From positions 3,965,001 through 4,029,000 of the forward strand of contig CP054838.1 of NCBI GenBank assembly GCA_028768545.1: DNA of 64,000 nucleotides, written 5' to 3'. Source of the stretch: Desulfobacter sp. GTDB lineage: Bacteria; Desulfobacterota; Desulfobacteria; Desulfobacterales; Desulfobacteraceae. The notes beneath the pieces were generated by a model. The model had not been told where the DNA came from, searched no databases, and saw only the letters and a program-made list of their open reading frames with translations. Shown here one piece after another: positions 58,380 through 64,000 of the stretch; within the stretch, counting starts at the first letter, position 1; every line of letters begins with the position of its first letter. A program made the translations under genes and the position numbers.

Positions 58380-58403
58380 AATTTGTTTAAATTGGGATGG
58401 AAT

Positions 58404-59000
58404 ATGAATCAGACAACCCGGGAACGGATTATTAAACAGGCCATTGTCTGCATTGCACAGGACGGCAATGCCGGACTGGATGACATTGCCAGGGCTGCCA
58501 ATGTCGGGCGGGCGACCCTTTACCGCCATTTTAAATCCAGGGCCGACCTTTTGACCGAGCTTAAACTCAGTGCCGGAGACCAGCTTAAGGATGCGGTGGG
58601 TCCGGTTTTTGACTCTCAGATGTCCGCTTTGGAAAAACTGGTCCGAATTGTCAGGCTCCTGGTCCCGCTGGGTGCCAGCCTTAATGTCTCTTCCTATTTT
58701 AAACAATCCATTAAAGATGAAAAAAATCTTTTGGTCAGGCAGGGGTATGAATGGCACCAAAAAAATGCCCGGCAATTATGCCTGGATCTGAAAAAAGAGG
58801 GGGCCCTGGCAGGGGATCTGCCTCTGTCCTGGCTGGTTGCCAGTATGAACAGCCTTTTGTTTGCCGCCTGGGAAAAGGTGGAAGCCGGGGATCTTGCCCC
58901 TAAACAGGCACCTTGGCTGGTGTTGACCACCTTTTTAACGGGGCACGGTACCTTAAAAACCCAAACCTGGTTTACTGATTTAAAGGAAGCAACTCAATGA
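58404..59000 (+). CDS. TetR-family regulator of the RND operon
   Basis: ATG 58404 (GGGATGGAAT upstream) gives 198 residues; an earlier in-frame ATG at 58377 overlaps the operator-like block. The N-terminus has the TetR HTH: TTRERIIKQAIVCIAQDG, then LDDIARAANVGRATLYRHFK. The C-terminal ligand-binding part is helical and divergent. Its stop overlaps the start of the membrane-fusion gene (ATGA), so it heads the operon and likely represses it until a toxic ligand binds. Confidence 0.88.
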   Translation: MNQTTRERIIKQAIVCIAQDGNAGLDDIARAANVGRATLYRHFKSRADLLTELKLSAGDQLKDAVGPVFDSQMSALEKLVRIVRLLVPLGASLNVSSYFKQSIKDEKNLLVRQGYEWHQKNARQLCLDLKKEGALAGDLPLSWLVASMNSLLFAAWEKVEAGDLAPKQAPWLVLTTFLTGHGTLKTQTWFTDLKEATQ

Positions 59001-60361
59001 AAGAAAAAAAAGTATGGCGCCTGGCTGTTCCAGCATCCTTGTTCTGCCTGGCCGTAGGCCTGTTCTGGCAATGGGATCTTGTGGATAAGCATTTGGTATC
59101 TGCTGCCGTGGGCAAAGACGAGTCAGGTTTGGAAAAAAAACAAGAGACCATATCCAGAATCGTGGGGGTGATTCAGCCAAGGCCTGTCACACAGGGAGCG
59201 GTTATCACCCTGCCGGGCAGGGCCAGGGCCGCCACCCAGGCCACCTTGTTTTTCAGGGTTTCAGCCCCCCTTTTGAAAATCCATGCCAGCCCCGGAGACC
59301 GGGTTAAAAAAGGGGATTTGCTTTTGGAACTGGATGACCGGGACTACCGCCGGAAGATTGGGGTGGTGGAAAGTCAGCTTAAATCAGCAACAGCCGGTCT
59401 TTTGAAGATGAGAACCGGTGCCAGGCCCGAGGATATCAGGATCATCAAGGCCTCCCTTGCTGCGGCCCGGGCTGATCTGGAACTGGCCAGAAAAGAACTT
59501 GAACGCCATGAGATCCTCTATCAGAACCAGGCGGTGTCCGAACAGGCCTATGACCGGGCCAAGACAAATGTTCAAGGGCTTGAGGCCCGTGTGGCCGCCT
59601 TGGATGAGCAATTGGCCCGGGATAAAAAAGGGGCCAGAAAAGAGGATATCATGACGGCCAAAGCAGGCATTGAAGAGTTGAGGGTCCGCCTTGCCATCGC
59701 CCGGGATCAGCTCGACGACACCCGGCTGGTTGCCCCCTTTGACGGGATGGTGACCAAACGCTTGCCCAATGCCCATGAAATGGTCCGCCAGGGGGCGCCT
59801 GTGATGATGCTGGAGGATATCTCCGCTTTGGAAATTCCTGTGGACGTTCCTGAAATCCAGGTCCGAAATATTCTGGGCCAGGCCGGGAATATTGACGGTG
59901 AATTTTTTTCCCAAGGTTTTGTTGCCCGGTTTCTCACCACCGGTGACCGCCGATACCCGGCAGTGCTGTCTGAATACTCCAGCCGGGCAGACCAGGCCAC
60001 CGGCACATATGAGTTTGTATTTACGGTGTCTCCTGATTCCAAAGATATGATTTTTCCCGGCATGACCGCTGAAATTTTTCTCATGTCCAATGATGTAAAC
60101 GCCTTTGAAACGAATCTGGCCATTCCCTTGAAAAGTCTGATGGGGGTGGCGGGAAATTCCGCCCATGTCTTTTGTGTTGATCCAAAGACAAAAATCACTG
60201 TCCGCCAGGCCATTACCTTTGAGTCCCTGGACGGTTCAGATGAGGTCCGGGTGATGACCGGGCTGTCAAAAGAGGATCTGGTGGTGGCCCAGGGCGCGGC
60301 ATTTATCCGTCAGGGCCAAGCCGTTCAATTTGATTTTCCCGAAAAAAAGGGGGCAATGTAA
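58997..60361 (+). CDS. RND efflux periplasmic adaptor (membrane fusion protein)
   Basis: A 454-residue protein. It has an N-terminal membrane anchor or signal (WRLAVPASLFCLAVGLFW), a lipoyl/HlyD half (VSAPLLKIHASPGDRVKKGD, LLLELDDRDYRRKI), a long alpha-hairpin (about residues 150-240), the second half (DTRLVAPFDGMVTKRLPNAH) and a beta-barrel region. This is the AcrA/MexA pattern, joining the inner-membrane pump to an outer-membrane channel. It overlaps tetR by four bases and ends six bases before the pump gene. Confidence 0.9.
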   Translation: MKEKKVWRLAVPASLFCLAVGLFWQWDLVDKHLVSAAVGKDESGLEKKQETISRIVGVIQPRPVTQGAVITLPGRARAATQATLFFRVSAPLLKIHASPGDRVKKGDLLLELDDRDYRRKIGVVESQLKSATAGLLKMRTGARPEDIRIIKASLAAARADLELARKELERHEILYQNQAVSEQAYDRAKTNVQGLEARVAALDEQLARDKKGARKEDIMTAKAGIEELRVRLAIARDQLDDTRLVAPFDGMVTKRLPNAHEMVRQGAPVMMLEDISALEIPVDVPEIQVRNILGQAGNIDGEFFSQGFVARFLTTGDRRYPAVLSEYSSRADQATGTYEFVFTVSPDSKDMIFPGMTAEIFLMSNDVNAFETNLAIPLKSLMGVAGNSAHVFCVDPKTKITVRQAITFESLDGSDEVRVMTGLSKEDLVVAQGAAFIRQGQAVQFDFPEKKGAM

Positions 60362-60367
60362 CCCAGG

Positions 60368-63300
60368 ATGAAGTTTGCACAGGCAGTTCTCTCTACCCGG
60401 ATCATCAGTATTCTTTTGTCCGCCCTTGTGGCCTTGGCCGGGCTTGTGATCTATCAGAAACTGGGCCGGCTGGCCTATCCTGATTTTACCATTAAAACCG
60501 CCCTGATTGTGACCCCCTATTCAGGGGCATCTGCCCTGGAGGTGGAAAAAGAGCTCACAGATAAAATTGAGCAGGCCGTCCAGAGCCTGGGCCAGCTGGA
60601 TTATGTCAAATCCATCTCCCAGGAAGGCCTGTCACTGGTCTATGCCGAGATCAAACCTGAGTTCGGCTCGTCCCAGATTCCCCAGATCTGGGATGAACTC
60701 AGGCGCAAGGTCAATGATGCGGCAATTTATCTTCCCCCCGGGGCTGGGCCTGCCATGGTCAAGGATGATTTCGGGGATGTATACGGGATATATTTTGCCA
60801 TTTCAGGAGAAGGGTTTTCCAGCCGGGAACTGAAAACGTATGCCAAATACCTGAAAAAGGAACTGCTGCTGGTGGAGGATGTAGCCAAGATTGACCTCTG
60901 GGGGGACCAGATCGAGGTGATCTATGTGGAATTTCCCAGCTCCCGCCTTTCCCAGCTGGGGATTTCTCCGGATATGATTTTTGCCACCCTGGCATCCCAG
61001 AACATGGTGACCCCGGCAGGAAAGGTCAAACATGGTTCGGAATATATCCGGTTTTCCACCACAGGTTCCATCTCCGGGGAAAAGGCCATTGCTGATCTCT
61101 ATATTGCGGGCAAAGGGGGGAAATTGTTCCGGCTGGGGGATATTGCCCGGGTTTTCAGGGGGTATCAAGACCCTGAATCCAATAAGATGCTTTTCAACGG
61201 TCAGCCTGCTGTGGGGCTTGGGGTATCCACGGAAAAAGGGGGCAATGTGGTCCACATGGGGGAGAGGGTCATGGAAAAGATCAAGCGCCTGGAACCCATG
61301 AAACCCAAGGGTATGGCAGTGGATATTATCAATTTTCAGGCCTCAAGGGTGACCCGGTCTCTGGATGATTTCATGGCAAATCTGGTGGAGGCCGTGGTCA
61401 TTGTCATTGTCCTGCTCTTGTTTTTCATGGGCCTTCGGGCAGGGCTGCTCATAGGCGCTGTGCTGATTTTAACCATTCTGGCGACTTTTGTGAGCATGTT
61501 CATGGCCGATATCACCCTCCAGCTCATCTCCCTGGGTGCCCTTGTCCTGGCCCTGGGCCTGTTGGTGGACAACGCCATTGTGGTCACGGATGTCTATCTC
61601 ATCTGCCTGGCCCGGGGCAAATCCAAATCATTATCTGCAAAAATCGCCATCCAGAGCACCATCTGGCCTTTGCTTGGGGCGACCCTGGTGGCGATAATGG
61701 CCTTTGTACCCGTGGGGCTCAACCCAAGTGCCGGAGGGGAGTTCAGCCGTTCTCTTTTTTATGTTCTGGCCATTAGCCTGGGGTTGAGCTGGGTCTTTGC
61801 CCTGACCATTACCCCGGTGCTCTGCGTCCGGTTTTTAAAGCCGACCTCCGATACGGGCAAGGATCCCTATGACCGGCCTTTTTATCAAAAATTTCGCAGG
61901 TTTTTACATCTGTGTATCCAAAACAGGATTATCACCCTGGTGATTCTGGTCCTTGTGCTGGCAGCATCCGTGGCAGGATTTAAGGCCGTACCCAAGTATT
62001 TTTTCCCTGAATCCACCCGGAATCAGTTTTTTGTGGATTATTGGCGCCCCCAGGGAACCCATATCCTTGAGGTGGAAAAAGATATTCAAAAGATCAGCCG
62101 GTTTGTTCAAGATCTTGAAGGCGTGACCCAGGCCACCTCGTTTATCGGAGAAGGCTCTTTGCGGTTTGTGCTCAACTATGACTACCAGTCTGCCAACACA
62201 AGCTATGGGCAGGTTTTGGTCCAGGTGGATGATTACAGGCGTGTGCAGGGGCTTTTGCCAAAAATCCGGACCTATATAAAAACGGAATTTCCCGATTCTG
62301 AGTTCAAGGCCCAGCGCTTCAAGGAGGGCCCGCCGGTTCCCTATGCCGTGGAAGCCAGGTTCCGGAGGCCGGACATTAACGCCCTGCGCAAGGTGGCAGG
62401 CCAGGCCAAAGAGATGCTGCACACCCTGCCCCGGGCCGTGAACATTAAAGATGACTGGCGTCAGCCTGTTAAAGTGCTCCACCCGGTATTCACAGAGACC
62501 CAGGGTCGTCGAACCGGGATTACAAGAAAGGACGTAAGCCAGGCCTTTGACTGGAACTATTCCGGCATTACCATGGGTCTGTACCAGGAGAGTGATGAAA
62601 TGATTCCCATCGTGTCCAGGCCCACAGTCAAAGAGAGGGCTTCAGGGAATCAGTTCAGTCAGATCCAGGTCTTTAGTTCAGTGCTGAACCAATACCTGCC
62701 CGTGGGGCAGGTGGTGGAAAAACTGGAATTGGCAGAAGAACTGCCCTTGATCCGGCGGCGGAACCGCATGCCCACCATCACGGTGCAGTGCGATCCTGCC
62801 TGGGGCCAGGCCCAGGAACTTGAGGCCCTTGTCCGTCCCATGTTTGAATCTTTAAAACTGCCTTTGGGAGTCTCCCTTGACTGGGGAGGAGAGTCTGAAA
62901 AGAGCGCTGAAAGCCAGGCGGCCATAAAATCCTTGTTTCCGGTCTGCCTTTTGGCCATGTTTTTTCTAGTGGTCTGTTTGTTCAACGGGCTTCGTGAGGC
63001 CTTTGTGATTTTTTTGTGTATCCCGTTTTCCCTGGTGGGGGTCACCTTTGGGCTGTTGGCCTTTTCCCTGCCCTTTGGGTTCATGGCCATTCTCGGATTT
63101 TTGGGTCTTACCGGCATGCTGGTTAAAAATGCCATTGTGCTTTTAGACCAGGTGGCAGAGGAGATCAGGGCTGGCAAATCCCGTTATCCGGCCGTGCTGG
63201 ATGCCACCATTTCCAGGCTGCGGCCCGTGACCATGGCTGCCGGCACCACCATTCTGGGCATGGCCCCGCTCTTGTTTCATCCTTTTTTTGCAGCCATGGC

Positions 63301-63409
63301 CGCCACCATCATGGGAGGGCTTTTGGTGGCCACAGGCCTGACCCTTATTGTGGTGCCGGTGTTCTATTCCCTGTTTTTTCAGATAAAAAAAGAGGAGATG
63401 GTCTTTTGA
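60368..63409 (+). CDS. RND-family efflux pump permease
   Basis: A 1,013-residue protein with twelve membrane segments in two halves and two large periplasmic domains, as in AcrB. Family motifs include SGASALEVEKELTDKIEQAV near the start and LGALVLALGLLVDNAIVVTD in TM4, where the usual second Asp of the proton-relay pair is Asn (VDN in place of VDD), and GLTGMLVKNAIVLLDQVAEE in TM10-11. It exports small molecules driven by protons. It is the third gene of the tetR operon. No TolC-type channel follows, so an outer-membrane partner must be encoded elsewhere. Confidence 0.9.
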   Translation: MKFAQAVLSTRIISILLSALVALAGLVIYQKLGRLAYPDFTIKTALIVTPYSGASALEVEKELTDKIEQAVQSLGQLDYVKSISQEGLSLVYAEIKPEFGSSQIPQIWDELRRKVNDAAIYLPPGAGPAMVKDDFGDVYGIYFAISGEGFSSRELKTYAKYLKKELLLVEDVAKIDLWGDQIEVIYVEFPSSRLSQLGISPDMIFATLASQNMVTPAGKVKHGSEYIRFSTTGSISGEKAIADLYIAGKGGKLFRLGDIARVFRGYQDPESNKMLFNGQPAVGLGVSTEKGGNVVHMGERVMEKIKRLEPMKPKGMAVDIINFQASRVTRSLDDFMANLVEAVVIVIVLLLFFMGLRAGLLIGAVLILTILATFVSMFMADITLQLISLGALVLALGLLVDNAIVVTDVYLICLARGKSKSLSAKIAIQSTIWPLLGATLVAIMAFVPVGLNPSAGGEFSRSLFYVLAISLGLSWVFALTITPVLCVRFLKPTSDTGKDPYDRPFYQKFRRFLHLCIQNRIITLVILVLVLAASVAGFKAVPKYFFPESTRNQFFVDYWRPQGTHILEVEKDIQKISRFVQDLEGVTQATSFIGEGSLRFVLNYDYQSANTSYGQVLVQVDDYRRVQGLLPKIRTYIKTEFPDSEFKAQRFKEGPPVPYAVEARFRRPDINALRKVAGQAKEMLHTLPRAVNIKDDWRQPVKVLHPVFTETQGRRTGITRKDVSQAFDWNYSGITMGLYQESDEMIPIVSRPTVKERASGNQFSQIQVFSSVLNQYLPVGQVVEKLELAEELPLIRRRNRMPTITVQCDPAWGQAQELEALVRPMFESLKLPLGVSLDWGGESEKSAESQAAIKSLFPVCLLAMFFLVVCLFNGLREAFVIFLCIPFSLVGVTFGLLAFSLPFGFMAILGFLGLTGMLVKNAIVLLDQVAEEIRAGKSRYPAVLDATISRLRPVTMAAGTTILGMAPLLFHPFFAAMAATIMGGLLVATGLTLIVVPVFYSLFFQIKKEEMVF

Positions 63410-63433
63410 TCCCAAGCCGGGTGATGGCTTTTT

Positions 63434-64000
63434 TCAGGGCATGGCTGAATACACCGCAACCGCTTGTGATAAGACCATGCGGGCATCCTGGATTGCCTGG
63501 GTCCGCCAGGCCAAAGATGAGGGGTAATACCCCTCCAGGAATCGGGTCTGGACGGTTATCCTCTCGTGTTCAGATTCATATCCAAAATGGGTGCCCTGGT
63601 TTTCAAGAATGACATTCTGCAGGGACCTGACCGCACCAAAGGTGGTCTGGCTGTTCAGGGTCCCGAATTCAAGGGCCATGGGCAAATGGGTTTTCTCAGG
63701 CATGATCGCCCCCACATAGGCGGTAAAGTCTCCGGTGACCGTATAAAAGTCTTTGTCATCCCCCCAGTCAATTGAGTATCCCTTGAAAAGGGTCTGGATC
63801 TTCTGTTTGACCGGGCCCTCTTCCATGGGGCTGGGAAAAAGATGCAGGGTGCCCCGCTCACCATAGCCGGTGTGCAGGTCTATACAGAAAATCGTATCAT
63901 AGGGGGCAGCCATTTCCCGGATCAGCGGCGTAACTGCGGTGATGGGTGAATCAAGGTGCTTGCCGCCAAAATAGATTCCAGTTTCAAATTGGTACTGCCC
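63434..64000 (-). CDS. DUF2817/M14-like zinc carboxypeptidase-family protein, partial
   Basis: The frame is open from the right window edge (GQYQFETGIYFGGKHLDSPI) to a stop at 63434, about 188 codons. It has TIFCIDLHTGYGERGTLHLF, the metal-binding His of the M14 fold in IDLHTGYG, and LPMALEFGTLNSQTTFGAVR with the catalytic Glu position EFGT, as in DUF2817 proteins (succinylglutamate desuccinylase/aspartoacylase-like). The N-terminal part is outside the window. It converges with the RND gene. Confidence 0.8.
   Translation of the reverse strand, partial: GQYQFETGIYFGGKHLDSPITAVTPLIREMAAPYDTIFCIDLHTGYGERGTLHLFPSPMEEGPVKQKIQTLFKGYSIDWGDDKDFYTVTGDFTAYVGAIMPEKTHLPMALEFGTLNSQTTFGAVRSLQNVILENQGTHFGYESEHERITVQTRFLEGYYPSSLAWRTQAIQDARMVLSQAVAVYSAMP

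Noticed and set aside
1-64000. CRISPR arrays, rRNA or tRNA genes
   Set aside because: No regularly spaced direct repeats and no tRNA or rRNA signatures were seen on either strand by reading.

Overview
The window looks like an accessory-rich stretch of a Desulfobacterota (deltaproteobacterial, Desulfobacteraceae-like) chromosome. The evidence is a korDABC 2-oxoacid:ferredoxin oxidoreductase operon, a FMN-type glutamate synthase with an extra cysteine cluster, an XdhC/molybdenum remnant, a probable selenoprotein (in-frame UGA followed by a SECIS-like hairpin), two kinds of genes read through by in-frame UAG, and heavy IS load. This is inference from gene content; there is no rRNA or tRNA gene in the window.

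Layout. 1-1.5 kb: decayed IS3 element. 1.5-3.5 kb: DUF342 protein and a GT2 glycosyltransferase. 3.8-6.6 kb: korDABC with a terminator. 6.6-10.9 kb: small frameshifted genes, a PanP-type aspartate decarboxylase, a frameshifted lipoprotein, the UGA-containing ArsC/Spx-like protein and a DMT transporter. 11.4-16.6 kb: five-gene LolA-like / FtsX-type ABC / beta-barrel operon. 16.8-18.1 kb: remains of a molybdenum-cofactor locus (MoCo-binding fragment, xdhC). 18.1-22.7 kb: nested IS pile (ISL3 inside IS3, ISKra4 at the IS3 end). 22.9-26.5 kb: sensor kinase and saccharopine dehydrogenase-like enzyme. 26.9-28.2 kb: IS4 copy 1. 28.3-31.8 kb: secreted VWA protein with in-frame UAG plus a PPC-like partner. 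32.3-37.9 kb: acyl-CoA synthetase, RNase PH, pentapeptide protein, glutamate synthase-like protein. 38.2-39.8 kb: IS4 fragment and IS4 copy 2, truncating an EAL protein. 39.8-45.6 kb: signalling cluster (EAL, HDOD, class I adenylate cyclase, pseudo-receiver-TPR). 45.6-54.6 kb: a minus-strand group of Zn-ribbon membrane protein, ankyrin/Zn-ribbon protein and a DUF4062-NACHT-TPR STAND NTPase, the last two each cut by an IS. 54.6-58.2 kb: HD protein, ABM protein, frameshifted DsbC-like protein, ISAs1-type transposase and a palindromic element. 58.3-63.4 kb: TetR-regulated RND efflux operon. End: partial DUF2817 peptidase-like gene.

The IS insertions can be undone on paper. Removing ISL3 (8-bp duplication), ISKra4 copy 2 (8-bp duplication) and the third IS3 (4-bp duplication) rejoins the flanking reading frames, exactly in the first two cases and with one residual base in the third. 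At least seven ordinary genes carry single-base shifts, most of them at short homopolymers; this may be real decay or read/assembly error and affects every pseudogene call here.

Most promising for follow-up: the ArsC/Spx-like selenoprotein, the UAG codons in the VWA gene and in both ISKra4 copies, the IS-split STAND NTPase with its two zinc-ribbon neighbours, and the hairpin-rich non-coding tail in the third IS3 element.
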